A stretch of 64,000 bases of DNA from Henriciella pelagia (GTDB lineage: Bacteria; Pseudomonadota; Alphaproteobacteria; Caulobacterales; Hyphomonadaceae). The stretch is from contig NZ_NCSU01000011.1 in NCBI RefSeq assembly GCF_002088945.1, forward strand, positions 186,001 to 250,000. Direction: 5' to 3'. The notes under the pieces were generated by a model. That model was not told the DNA's origin. It worked only from the letters and a program-made list of their open reading frames with translations, and did not search any database. The translations under genes and the position numbers were made by a program. Below, one piece after another: positions 9,114 through 18,112 of the stretch. The stretch's first letter is position 1, and each line of letters opens with the position of its first letter.

Positions 9114-10589
9114 ATGCAGGACTATCATGACGCCACGCACCGATCCCCAGTGACCCTCGATCCAGAAAACTGGGACGAATTTCGAGACCGCGCCCACGCC
9201 ATGGTCGACAAGGCGGTGGACAAGATGATGGCGGCGCAGGAAGAACGTGTTTGGTCGCCGCTGCCGGAGAGGCTGAAGACGGCGTTGCAGCACGATCTTG
9301 CGAATGCCGGGTCAGGGGCCTCTGTCACTGATGAGGCGATCGAATCGCTGCTACCCCACGGTGTTGGCAATACGCATCCACGCTTTTTCGGATGGGTGCA
9401 TGGGGCCGGCACGCCGGCCAATCTTGTCGCCGACATCGCAGCAGCGTCCATGAATGCAAATGCCGGCGGGCGCGATCACGCCGCGATTCATGTCGAGCGG
9501 CAACTTTCAAATTGGGTGCGCGAGATTTTCCGTTTTCCGCAATCGTCCAGTGGACTTGTCGTCTCCGGCACCTCAATGGCAACGCTGATCGCCCTGAAGA
9601 CAGCGCGAGATGCTGGACTCGGGTTCGAAAATCGTGTGCGCGGCGTGGATGAGCGCAAGCTTGTCGGATACACCTCCGCAGAGGCACATGCCTGCAATGC
9701 GCGGGCTTTTGACATTATCGGATTGGGTTCGGGCGCGCTGCGCCGCGTGCCGTGCGATGCGGACTTCCGAATGGATATTGCTGCCCTGAAATCGATGATC
9801 GAGAGCGACCGATCCGAAGGCTTTGAGCCGTCCATCGTCATCGGCACAGCCGGAACAGTGAATACGGGGGCCATCGACCCACTTGCCGACCTGGCTGATC
9901 TCTGTACGCAGCAGGACCTTTGGTTCCATGTGGACGGTGCATTTGGCGCTGCGGGCATCCTGAGTGAACGTCTTGCGCCACGGCTCGCAGGAATAGAACG
10001 TGCCGACTCGCTCGCCTTCGACTTCCACAAATGGCTACAGGTCAACTACGATGCTGGCTTCGTGCTCATCCGCAATGCAGACCTCCACCGGCAGGCTTTC
10101 TCTGACCGGCCCGACTATCTCTCGGGCGTCGAGCGTGGGCTGGCGGCTGCGAATCCCTGGCCGGTCGAATTCGGTCCCGAGCTGTCTCGCGGATTTCGCG
10201 CTCTGAAAGTGTGGGCGCATCTGATGGAGTTTGGCAAAGAGCGGCTGGGCGCTCTGATCACCTATAATTGCGAGCAGGTCGATTATCTTGCGAACCGGAT
10301 CGACCAGCACGTCAGCCTGGAACGCCTGGCGCCCACTGAAACCAGCATCTGTTGTTTTCGCTACAGGCGAGATGGCCTTTCGGACGACGATCTCGACTCG
10401 CTCAATCAGGAGATCGTTATACGCCTGCAGGAAGAGGGAATTGCGGCCCCCTCCTGGACGATGATCAAGGGCAGGCTTGTGATCAGGGTCAATATCACCA
10501 ACCATCGGACGCGATTCAGCGATATCGACCGGCTTCTGGACGCGATCGAAGAGATCGCTCCGGAGGCCGCAGCGGCGCTCGACATGTAA
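9114..10589 (+). CDS. Group II pyridoxal-phosphate-dependent decarboxylase
   Basis: A 491-residue enzyme of the aromatic-L-amino-acid/glutamate decarboxylase group. Visible markers are NTHPRFFGWVHGAGTP (substrate/PLP region near residue 90), SGTSMATLIAL (phosphate binding) and HVDGAFG, whose aspartate contacts the pyridine ring. DFHKWLQV carries the lysine that forms the Schiff base. Bacterial members decarboxylate Trp, Phe/Tyr, Asp or related acids; the sequence does not say which. A moderate ribosome site (AGAGG) precedes the ATG. It is divergent from trmFO. Confidence 0.88.
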   Translation: MQDYHDATHRSPVTLDPENWDEFRDRAHAMVDKAVDKMMAAQEERVWSPLPERLKTALQHDLANAGSGASVTDEAIESLLPHGVGNTHPRFFGWVHGAGTPANLVADIAAASMNANAGGRDHAAIHVERQLSNWVREIFRFPQSSSGLVVSGTSMATLIALKTARDAGLGFENRVRGVDERKLVGYTSAEAHACNARAFDIIGLGSGALRRVPCDADFRMDIAALKSMIESDRSEGFEPSIVIGTAGTVNTGAIDPLADLADLCTQQDLWFHVDGAFGAAGILSERLAPRLAGIERADSLAFDFHKWLQVNYDAGFVLIRNADLHRQAFSDRPDYLSGVERGLAAANPWPVEFGPELSRGFRALKVWAHLMEFGKERLGALITYNCEQVDYLANRIDQHVSLERLAPTETSICCFRYRRDGLSDDDLDSLNQEIVIRLQEEGIAAPSWTMIKGRLVIRVNITNHRTRFSDIDRLLDAIEEIAPEAAAALDM

Positions 10590-10641
10590 ATTGCGTATCT
10601 TGGGCGTTGTCGCTGGGCGGGGCAGGGGCTAACTGCATGGC

Positions 10642-11991
10642 ATGACTTCATCTTCCAAAGCGCCGCCGGGCGACATTCTTCAGAAACTGATCGACACTTC
10701 ACTCAAGGCCGGCGCTAGCGCTGCCGATTGTAGCCTCGGCTTCTCGGAGGGTGTCAGTGTCGATGTACGCGATGGAAAGCTGGAGACTGTCGAGCGTTCG
10801 GAGTCCCGCAGCGTTTCCCTGCGCGTGCTCTTTGGACAGAAGCAGGCGCACGTTTCCGGTTCTGATCTTTCCGAGAGTGCATTGACGGCAATGGCTGAAC
10901 GGTGCGTCGCGATGGCGAAAGCCGTTCCTGAGGACCAGTTCGCCGGCCTTGCGCCTGAGGCGCTGCTTGCAAAGGACCCGCCATTGCTCGATCTTTCGGG
11001 CGATGGTGAAATTCCTCTGGAAAAGCTGGAACAGGATGCCATCGAAGCCGAGGCCGCAGCTCTGGCCGTTTCCGGCGTGAAGACAGTTGCAGGCTGCGGC
11101 AATGGCTGGAGCCGGTCGGAGCGCTGGGTTGCCGCAAGCAACGGGTTCAGCTCATACCTCGCAGGCGGTTCGACTGGACTGGGCCTTGCCGCGGTTGCTG
11201 AGCGCGACGGGGCGATGGAGCGGGACTATGACAGCTGGAGCGTTCGCAGGATGGCGGACCGCCCATCGCCTGAGGAGATTGGCCGCACGGCCGGTGAGCG
11301 AGCAGTGGCCCGCCTCGGACCCCGAAAGGTGAAGACCCAGAAAGCGGCTGTCATATATGACAAGCGGGTCTCGGCGAGCCTGATAAGCGCATTTCTTAGT
11401 GCCATATCAGGGCCGTCCGTGGCGCGCGGTGTCAGCTTCCTGAAAGACAGGCTGGGACAGCCGGTTTTTGCAAAGGGAGTCAATCTGATCGACGATCCAT
11501 TCCTTGAGAAGGCGCTCGGCTGTCGCAGTCATGATGGTGAGGGTCTCCCGGTTGAGAGAACCCACATTGTTGAGGATGGCGTACTGACGCGCTGGCTTCT
11601 CAACACTTCCTCTGCCAAACAGCTGGGCATGGCGCCGAACGGATTTGCAAGCGGTGGCTTCGGCAATCCGCCCGGGGTTGGCACGTCCAACATGCATATT
11701 GAGCCTGGAACGCAATCGCCAGAAGAGATGATGGCAGCGACGCGAATGGGCCTGCTCGTGACGGACATGTTTGGTCCGTCCATCAATCCGAATACGGGCG
11801 ACTATTCGGTGGGTGTGGCCGGCTTCTGGTATGAAGATGGCGCGATCCAGCACCCGGTTTCCGAGGTCACGATTGCCGGCGACCTGCCCTCCATGTTCGC
11901 CCGGCTTGTTCCCGCCTCGGACCTGGAGTTCCGTGGGCGGAATAATGCGCCAAGCCTTCTCATCGAGGACATGTCGATTGCAGGAAACTGA
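10642..11991 (+). CDS. pmbA: TldD/PmbA-family protein PmbA
   Basis: A 449-residue member of the TldD/PmbA family, the subunit (PmbA/TldE) that lacks the HExxxH zinc site. Landmarks are VRDGKLETVERSESRSV near the N-terminus, then DPFLEKALGCRSHDGEGLP and SAKQLGMAPNGFA in the C-terminal half. The active partner TldD is encoded in this window at 22728-24131 on the opposite strand. TldD/PmbA form a heterodimeric protease that trims unfolded peptides, including microcin B17 precursor and CcdA in E. coli. Its stop overlaps the next gene by 14 bases, so they are probably co-translated. Confidence 0.93.
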   Translation: MTSSSKAPPGDILQKLIDTSLKAGASAADCSLGFSEGVSVDVRDGKLETVERSESRSVSLRVLFGQKQAHVSGSDLSESALTAMAERCVAMAKAVPEDQFAGLAPEALLAKDPPLLDLSGDGEIPLEKLEQDAIEAEAAALAVSGVKTVAGCGNGWSRSERWVAASNGFSSYLAGGSTGLGLAAVAERDGAMERDYDSWSVRRMADRPSPEEIGRTAGERAVARLGPRKVKTQKAAVIYDKRVSASLISAFLSAISGPSVARGVSFLKDRLGQPVFAKGVNLIDDPFLEKALGCRSHDGEGLPVERTHIVEDGVLTRWLLNTSSAKQLGMAPNGFASGGFGNPPGVGTSNMHIEPGTQSPEEMMAATRMGLLVTDMFGPSINPNTGDYSVGVAGFWYEDGAIQHPVSEVTIAGDLPSMFARLVPASDLEFRGRNNAPSLLIEDMSIAGN

Positions 11992-13096
11992 GGCCGGACT
12001 TTCAGACGATACGCGGCTTCTGAAGGATGTCGCAATCGAGGCTGGAAGCCTGGTGCTCGCCTATTTCGAGAAAGGGCAGACGCCGACTTGGGAAAAGTAT
12101 CCGGGCCACCCGGTTACCGAAGCCGACATTGCGGCCAACACTCTGATCCGGAAGCGATTGATGGAGGCGCGGCCGGACTATGGCTGGCTGTCGGAAGAAA
12201 CGGCGCTCTCCAAGGCAACTCAACTTGAACAGACCGTCTGGTGCGTTGATCCCATCGACGGAACCAGGGCGTTCATGAGCGGCCAGCCCTATTGGTGCAT
12301 CGGTCTTTCGCTCGTCAAGCGCGGGCAGGCCGTCGCGGGCGTCGTGCATGCACCGCTTCTCGGCGAAACCTATGTCGCCGAATGGGGAAGAGGCGCCTAT
12401 CTCAACGGCGAGCCGATCTCGACCAGTGACCGCAGCGAGGAAGACGGCTGCAAGATGATTGCGGCCCAATCGATGCTGACGCATCCGGCGTGGCGTGTGC
12501 CTTGGCCGAAGATGGAGCTGGCCAATCCGAAGCCCAATGCAACGCTTCTGCGTATGTGCTGGGTCGCGACCGGCAAATGGGACGCAACGCTCGCGCTATG
12601 GCGAAAGTCGGATTGGGATCTCGCGGCCGGGAGCATTATCGTCGAAGAGGCGGGTGGACTGGCAACAACGCATCTGGGAGAACCATTCCTGTTCAATCGC
12701 AGCGAACCTGCACAAAGGAGTTTGATCGCGGCTGGAAAGGCCCTGCATCCTCTGTTAGTGGAGCGCGTCAAAGGCGTGAGATTGCCCGATCCAAATTGGA
12801 CCGTGCGACCTTATGAAAAGACTGAAACAACGGAGCAAAGACCCATGGCAGACATGCCGGAAGCCAAGCAGCTTCTTCATCTGGTGATTGGCGGCGAGCT
12901 GAAAGATGTCAGCGGCGTCGAGTTTGAAGATCTATCAAAGATCGATTTCGTGGGCGCATTCCCGAGCTACAAGGCCGCCTACGATGCCTGGAAGTCTGCT
13001 GCGCAAAGCACGGTCGACAATGCCGAGATGAGATACTTCATCCTGCACGCACACCGCCTGCTAGACCCGGAAACGGGGTCGCATCATCACGTCTAA
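11978..13096 (+). CDS. CysQ/inositol-monophosphatase-family phosphatase fused to DUF4170
   Basis: A 372-residue frame. Residues about 5-265 form an inositol-monophosphatase-family enzyme: the metal-binding WLSEE, DPIDGTRAF and, near the end, WDLAAGSIIVEEAGG are all present. Enzymes with this set, in this position, are often annotated 3'(2'),5'-bisphosphate nucleotidase. A short linker is followed by a C-terminal DUF4170 module (residues about 290-372). In relatives DUF4170 is usually a separate gene; here no stop separates them. The start is a TTG at 11978 with GAGGA about 8 bases upstream, because no ATG lies between the pmbA overlap and the conserved N-terminus. The ABC exporter follows directly. 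Confidence 0.82.
   Translation: MQETEAGLSDDTRLLKDVAIEAGSLVLAYFEKGQTPTWEKYPGHPVTEADIAANTLIRKRLMEARPDYGWLSEETALSKATQLEQTVWCVDPIDGTRAFMSGQPYWCIGLSLVKRGQAVAGVVHAPLLGETYVAEWGRGAYLNGEPISTSDRSEEDGCKMIAAQSMLTHPAWRVPWPKMELANPKPNATLLRMCWVATGKWDATLALWRKSDWDLAAGSIIVEEAGGLATTHLGEPFLFNRSEPAQRSLIAAGKALHPLLVERVKGVRLPDPNWTVRPYEKTETTEQRPMADMPEAKQLLHLVIGGELKDVSGVEFEDLSKIDFVGAFPSYKAAYDAWKSAAQSTVDNAEMRYFILHAHRLLDPETGSHHHV
12845..13096 (+). CDS. DUF4170 protein, possible internal start within the fusion
   Basis: The 83-residue segment starting MADMPEAKQLLHLVIGGEL has the size and shape of stand-alone alphaproteobacterial DUF4170 proteins and ends LLDPETGSHHHV. An ATG at 12845 is preceded by GGAG about 9 bases upstream, so it may also be translated independently. 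As the frame is open from the upstream phosphatase, both a fused and a separate product are possible. Function unknown. Confidence 0.5.
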   Translation: MADMPEAKQLLHLVIGGELKDVSGVEFEDLSKIDFVGAFPSYKAAYDAWKSAAQSTVDNAEMRYFILHAHRLLDPETGSHHHV

Positions 13097-14861
13097 GGCG
13101 GAAAATGCGCACCGACCGCGTGCGCGCAGCCTGTACCGGCTGATCCGTGAACGCTTCAGTTCGCACTGGGGCTGGTTTGCGCTGGGCACAGCGTGCGCCG
13201 CGCTGACCTCTATTGCGGCGGCGTCGTATGGCTATCTTCTCAAGCTGGTTGTTGAAGGTCTGGAGCGGCTGGCCGACCCGGCGAACACGACTGTTCCATC
13301 GGGGCTGTGGTGGCTTATCGGTATTATCGGTATCGCCGCAGCGCTGCGGTCATTGTCGCTCTACGGCATGACCCTGGCGAACAATACCGGCGTGCAGCGG
13401 GCCATCGTCGACATTCAGGCCGACCAGTTCGATTCCCTGACCGATGGTGATTTTGCGCGCCTGTCCAGCGACCGCTCAGGTGGGTTCGTGTCGAGGTTCA
13501 TCAATGATGTGAATGCGCTCCGGGAAGCAGGCCTCCGGCTCGCCAACAATCTCACCAAAGGCGTCCTGACGGTGATTGGCGTGCTGATCACAATGCTGAT
13601 CATGGACTGGAAGCTGACGCTTGTCCTGCTTGTCATCTATCCTCTGGCTTTTGGCCCCGTCATCGCGCTTGGAAACCGGGTGCGAAAGCGTTCGAAACAA
13701 GCGCAGAAGCAGATCGGTGAAGTTGCCTCTCTCCTGTCCGAGAGCTTTCAGTCCTCGCGTGTCGTAAAGGCGTATGGCCTGGAGGACTATCAAAAGGCGC
13801 GGGCCAAGAGGGGCTTTGTTGAGCGCTCGCGGCTCTTCCTGAAAGTCCTGACCGACAAGGCGGCGGTGGACCCGATCCTCGAGATTACCGGAGGGCTGGC
13901 ATTGGTCGGCATTCTCGGGCTGACGGCTTGGCGTATCGCAGAGGGCGATACCTCGCTCGGCAATTTTGTCGGCGTGATCGGTGCCGTGGCGGTGGCGGCC
14001 CCGGAGCTGCGTGCGCTCGGCACGCTCAACGCTGTGGCACAGGAGGGCGGCGCCGCAGCGGACCGCGTCTTCGAGATCCTGGATGCCGAGCCAAGCATTT
14101 CCGACCGCACCGATGCCGTGGACCTGTCGGGCGCGCGTGGCGGCGTCGAATTCCGTGATGTGCACTTTGTCTATCCTGACGGATCGCCGGCATTGAGCGG
14201 TCTCAGCTTTTCGGCAAATCCCGGAGAGACCGTTGCGCTGGTTGGCCCATCGGGCGCAGGAAAATCGACTGTTTTCAATCTTTTGTTACGGCTTTATGAT
14301 CCACTTTTTGGGTCGGTGGCGATTGATGGAAACGACATTCGAACCTTCACCGGCGGTAGCTTGCGCAAGGCGTCGGCGCTGGTCGCGCAGGAAGCTTTGC
14401 TGTTCGATGATACAATAGCGGCCAACATTGCTCTCGGCAGGATCGGCGCGACGCGGGACGAAATTGAGGCCGCCGCAAAGGCTGCAAACGCGCATGACTT
14501 CATCCTGACACTGCCAGGAGGCTACGACTCACCCGTCGGTGAGATGGGGCGTAACCTGTCGGGCGGACAGCGCCAACGCGTCGCGCTCGCCCGGGCGATC
14601 CTTCGTGATGCGCCCATCCTCCTGCTCGACGAGGCAACCTCGGCGCTAGACGCAGAAAGCGAAGCCAAGGTGCAGGTTGCGCTCAATGAATATGCCAGGG
14701 AGCGCACGACGCTTATCATCGCGCACCGACTGTCCACGGTTCGTGCGGCAGATCGCATTCTCGTGATGGATGATGGCAAGCTGGTCGAGGAAGGTACCCA
14801 TGACGAGCTCATGCAGGCCGGCGGTGCCTATCGAAAACTTGTCGAGCTACAGCTGAGCTGA
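13086..14861 (+). CDS. MsbA-like ABC exporter (start codon uncertain)
   Basis: A half-size ABC exporter of about 590 residues: five to six membrane helices, then an ATPase domain with Walker A GPSGAGKST, signature LSGGQRQRVALARA, Walker B ILLLDEATSAL and the H-loop IIAHRLSTV. Conserved N-terminal coding (SLYRLIRERFSSHWGWFALG) begins near 13128, but no ATG, GTG or TTG opens this frame before TTG 13353, which would delete the first helix. Options are an ATC near 13086, CTG 13131, or ATG 13105, which is out of frame and stops after 12 codons. Position after pmbA-CysQ-DUF4170 suggests lipid A-core flipping. Confidence 0.82.
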   Translation: MTSKAENAHRPRARSLYRLIRERFSSHWGWFALGTACAALTSIAAASYGYLLKLVVEGLERLADPANTTVPSGLWWLIGIIGIAAALRSLSLYGMTLANNTGVQRAIVDIQADQFDSLTDGDFARLSSDRSGGFVSRFINDVNALREAGLRLANNLTKGVLTVIGVLITMLIMDWKLTLVLLVIYPLAFGPVIALGNRVRKRSKQAQKQIGEVASLLSESFQSSRVVKAYGLEDYQKARAKRGFVERSRLFLKVLTDKAAVDPILEITGGLALVGILGLTAWRIAEGDTSLGNFVGVIGAVAVAAPELRALGTLNAVAQEGGAAADRVFEILDAEPSISDRTDAVDLSGARGGVEFRDVHFVYPDGSPALSGLSFSANPGETVALVGPSGAGKSTVFNLLLRLYDPLFGSVAIDGNDIRTFTGGSLRKASALVAQEALLFDDTIAANIALGRIGATRDEIEAAAKAANAHDFILTLPGGYDSPVGEMGRNLSGGQRQRVALARAILRDAPILLLDEATSALDAESEAKVQVALNEYARERTTLIIAHRLSTVRAADRILVMDDGKLVEEGTHDELMQAGGAYRKLVELQLS

Positions 14862-14932
14862 CCGCCCACAGTGCCGTCAGAATGCTAATCGACAGTCCAC
14901 CAGGGGTTCCACGTCGTATCAGTATGCAGAAT

Positions 14933-15601
14933 TCACCCGTAACCGCGTTGCTGGGGCAGCTGGGCAGCGCTTGCCCGAATAAATTTCGCCAGTTTCTCGG
15001 CGCTTTCAGCACCTTGGACGGCGACGCGGCGCATGGCGATGTAAGTCGGCACGCCGCCAATCCCCATTTGCCTGAAGAGCTCTTCTTCCTTGCGGGTTTC
15101 ATCCACGTCGGCATCGGATGCGAGAAGCTTTTCGACGATGTCGCGTTCCAGGCCAATCTCCTCACCGATATCGGCGAGGACATCCTCGTTTCCGATGTCG
15201 CGCGCATGTTCGAAGTAGGCTGAGAACAGCGCTTCCTTTGCCTCGGCACCTTTGCCTTGCCCCTGTGCCCAGCGCACGAGGCGGTGGGCATTGAAGCTGT
15301 TGGGGCGGTGCTTCAGGTCATTGAAGCGATAGGGGATGCCTTCGGACTCGCCATATTCGATGAGCGCCTGGCGCATGCTGGCCCAGCGGCTATCTTCCGT
15401 CTCGGGACCGAATTTCTTCGCCATGTAGTCGCGATAATTGACGCCCCCTTCCGGAATGGTCGGGTCGAGTTCGAATGGGCGGAACAGAAGTTCGACTTCA
15501 ATCTCCGGCACCAGATCGATCGCCTCGCGAATCCGGCGAAGGCCCAGCCAGCACCACGGACAGACAAGGTCGGACACCATCTCGATCGTCAGCTTGCTCA
15601 T
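14933..15601 (-). CDS. DsbA-family oxidoreductase, FrnE-like
   Basis: A 222-residue thioredoxin-fold protein with the active-site motif CPWCWLG near the N-terminus and the helical insertion typical of DsbA/FrnE. The cis-Pro loop is visible as GIGGVPTYIA (V-P). There is no signal peptide, so it acts in the cytoplasm, like FrnE and 2-hydroxychromene-2-carboxylate isomerase relatives that use glutathione or disulfide chemistry. A GGAAGGAAA ribosome site precedes the ATG at 15601. It lies downstream of ubiA on the same strand with a 91-base gap. Confidence 0.88.
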   Translation of the reverse strand: MSKLTIEMVSDLVCPWCWLGLRRIREAIDLVPEIEVELLFRPFELDPTIPEGGVNYRDYMAKKFGPETEDSRWASMRQALIEYGESEGIPYRFNDLKHRPNSFNAHRLVRWAQGQGKGAEAKEALFSAYFEHARDIGNEDVLADIGEEIGLERDIVEKLLASDADVDETRKEEELFRQMGIGGVPTYIAMRRVAVQGAESAEKLAKFIRASAAQLPQQRGYG

Positions 15602-15692
15602 GATGTGGTTTCCTTCCCGATTTTTTTGCTTTCATTCAAGGTGGGGGCGCCCGCATCCGATGCAACCGCGCATCTTTCCGCTGTCGGCACCC

Positions 15693-16673
15693 CTACAGGA
15701 TGGCTGCGACCGTAAAGCCGACCAGCAGGATGAGCGCTGCAAACGCATTGGACTTGAAGGCGCGAAGGGCTGCGCCCTTGTCCTTGCCCACCATATTGAT
15801 CTGCCACGCCGCATGAACAAGGAAACCAATGACGGCGAGCGCACCGAGACGGGGGGCACCAGCCGCCGCTGCTGCGGCCGCGAAGAAGGCCGCTGCGCCA
15901 AGGAAAAAGCAGAACGCCCAAGTCAGAACGCGCTCTCCAAAGAGCCGCGCTGTCGACATCACGCCGATGAGTGCGTCGTCTTCCTCGTCCTGGATCGCGT
16001 AGATTGTGTCGTAGGCAATCGTCCAGCAGACGAAGCCGAAATAGAGAAGGATCGTGCCGAATGAGACATGGGTCGCCGTAGCGGCTGCGACCAGCGCGCC
16101 CCAGTTTATCGTGAAGCCGAGCCATGCCTGCGGCCACCAGGTGACCCGTTTCATGAACGGGTAGGACGCAATCAGCGGCAGGGCAAGAACGGCTACGATC
16201 TTGGCGTCGAAGGGCAGGCACAGCCAGGCAAGGAAGGCGATCAGGACCTGCACACCGAGGAAGACATATGCGTTTGTCACGCTCACATCACCGGCAGGGA
16301 GCGGGCGATTTGCGGTCCGTTCGACCTGCGCGTCAAACTTACGGTCGGTGATGTCATTCCAGGTGCAGGCGGCGCCCCGCATGGTGACAGCGCCGATGAC
16401 GAACAGCACATCCCACCAGATATCAATCCAGAAAAAGCCTGTCGCGATTCGCGTATAGGACAACGCGATCAGCGTTGGGAGCAGGACGAGCCAGGTGCCG
16501 ATGGGGCGGTCGAGTCGAGCCAGCGCCGCGTAAGGGCGGAACTGGTCAGGTAGAGAGGTCAGCCAGGCCGGTAGCGCGCTGTCGGCAGGTGCCCGCGGCG
16601 AGCGTTCAGCCTGTTCGCTGAACTCGGCCTCAATCGGGTCCTGATCCTCTTCAGTGTTGGTTGAATCGTTCAT
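15693..16673 (-). CDS. ubiA: 4-hydroxybenzoate polyprenyltransferase
   Basis: A 326-residue membrane protein that attaches the polyprenyl tail to 4-hydroxybenzoate in ubiquinone synthesis. The first Asp-rich motif is NDITDRKFDAQVERTANRPL (N-D-x-x-D-x-x-x-D), and the second is DTIYAIQDEEDD. About 45 acidic, Ser/Pro-rich residues precede the first helix, longer than in typical UbiA; an alternative downstream start cannot be excluded. It starts 26 bases after the aldehyde dehydrogenase stop and is probably co-transcribed with it. Confidence 0.93.
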   Translation of the reverse strand: MNDSTNTEEDQDPIEAEFSEQAERSPRAPADSALPAWLTSLPDQFRPYAALARLDRPIGTWLVLLPTLIALSYTRIATGFFWIDIWWDVLFVIGAVTMRGAACTWNDITDRKFDAQVERTANRPLPAGDVSVTNAYVFLGVQVLIAFLAWLCLPFDAKIVAVLALPLIASYPFMKRVTWWPQAWLGFTINWGALVAAATATHVSFGTILLYFGFVCWTIAYDTIYAIQDEEDDALIGVMSTARLFGERVLTWAFCFFLGAAAFFAAAAAAAGAPRLGALAVIGFLVHAAWQINMVGKDKGAALRAFKSNAFAALILLVGFTVAAIL

Positions 16674-16699
16674 GCCGCCCCTATAGCGAATTTTGAGGG

Positions 16700-18064
16700 T
16701 TAGGCGATAGAGACAGTCTTTCGGTTGATGAAGGACAGAATGCCGTCACGTGCCAGTTCGCGCCCGTAACCGGATGATTTCACGCCGCCAAAGGGCAGGC
16801 GCGGGTCACTGGCGACTTTGGAGTTCACAAAGGTCGAGCCGGCATCAAGGTCCCGGATTGCTGTCTCGACCTCCGACTTCTCGTTGGTGAAGATCGCAGA
16901 CCCGAGGCCAAACTCGCTGTCATTCGCGCGCCCGATGGCCTCTGCAAGGCTCGACACTTTCCACAGCGAGGCAACAGGGCCAAACATCTCATCCCGGCTT
17001 GCCGGGGCCGTATCAGGTGCGTTCTCGAGGATCTGGGGCGCGAACCAGTAGCCCTTCTGGGGAAGTTCCATTTTTGGGATGAGCGGCTTGGCACCCGCCG
17101 TGATTGATATCTCAACCTGCACGGCGAGGTCATCGCGGATCGACTTCATGGCGAGCGGGCCGATCTGCGTTTCTTCTCGCATGGGATCGCCGATCCTGAG
17201 CGCTTTCATCTTGTCCACAAACTGATCGCGAAAGGTGTCGTACACCTCGGCATGAATGAAGAAGCGCTTTGCGGCGATGCAGGACTGGCCATTGTTCTGC
17301 GTCCGACCGTCGACCGCGGTTGCGACAGCTGCCTCCAGGTCGGCGGAGGGCATGACGATGAAGGCGTCGGTGCCGCCGAGCTCCAGCAGGGTCGGTTTGA
17401 TCTCATCGCCAGCGATTGACGCAACAGCACTGCCAGCTGGGCCTGAGCCTGTCAGCGATGCCGCGCGGACGCGTCGATCACGGATCACATTTTCCACCTT
17501 GTCAGAGCCGATAAGCAGCGTCTGGAAGCAGCCGGCTGGAAAGCCCGCCTCGCTGAAGACGTCTTCAATGTTCAGCGCACTTCGCCAGACATTCGATGCG
17601 TGTTTCAGCAACCCCACATTTCCAGCCATCAGTGCGGGTGCTGCAAACCTGAACACCTGCCAGAACGGGAAATTCCACGGCATGATGGCGAGGACCGGCC
17701 CGATTGGAAGATTACGCACATAGGATGCACTCGCATCGGTCTCGATTCTTTCGTCTTCAAGATAGCGCGCACCATTGTCTGCGTAGTGGCGGCAAACCCA
17801 TGCGCATTTTTCAGTTTCGGCGACGGCCTGCTTCAGTGGCTTGCCCATCTCGAGGGTCATCCGTCGGGCGAAATCGTCCTTGCGCGCATCGAGGACGTCT
17901 GCTGCTGCGTGCAGCAGCTTGGCCCGCTCGTCAAAGCTGGTCAGCCGCCAAGACTGGAAACGCTCCGCGGCATTTGCAAGCGCCTGATCCACGTCCAGCT
18001 CCGAATGAGGCTCAAATTCCTCGATCAGCTCTTCTGTGGCCGGGTTTACTGAACGCACTGTCAT
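16700..18064 (-). CDS. NAD(P)-dependent aldehyde dehydrogenase, succinate-semialdehyde type
   Basis: A 454-residue ALDH-superfamily enzyme. The catalytic pair is visible: Glu in TLLELGGTDAF and Cys in NNGQSCIAAKRF. The cofactor region reads SLTGSGPAGSAV, and the C-terminal motif EMFGPVASLW is present. The short N-terminus and the QSCIAAKR form are typical of the AldA/GabD1-like branch, often annotated succinate-semialdehyde dehydrogenase; the true aldehyde is unproven. It is divergent from rsmE with under 50 bases between starts, so the two promoters must overlap. Confidence 0.9.
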   Translation of the reverse strand: MTVRSVNPATEELIEEFEPHSELDVDQALANAAERFQSWRLTSFDERAKLLHAAADVLDARKDDFARRMTLEMGKPLKQAVAETEKCAWVCRHYADNGARYLEDERIETDASASYVRNLPIGPVLAIMPWNFPFWQVFRFAAPALMAGNVGLLKHASNVWRSALNIEDVFSEAGFPAGCFQTLLIGSDKVENVIRDRRVRAASLTGSGPAGSAVASIAGDEIKPTLLELGGTDAFIVMPSADLEAAVATAVDGRTQNNGQSCIAAKRFFIHAEVYDTFRDQFVDKMKALRIGDPMREETQIGPLAMKSIRDDLAVQVEISITAGAKPLIPKMELPQKGYWFAPQILENAPDTAPASRDEMFGPVASLWKVSSLAEAIGRANDSEFGLGSAIFTNEKSEVETAIRDLDAGSTFVNSKVASDPRLPFGGVKSSGYGRELARDGILSFINRKTVSIA

Positions 18065-18112
18065 GATCTTCTGTCTCTTCGGTGGCTTAACTCTTACAGG
18101 TGTGAAGCTTAT

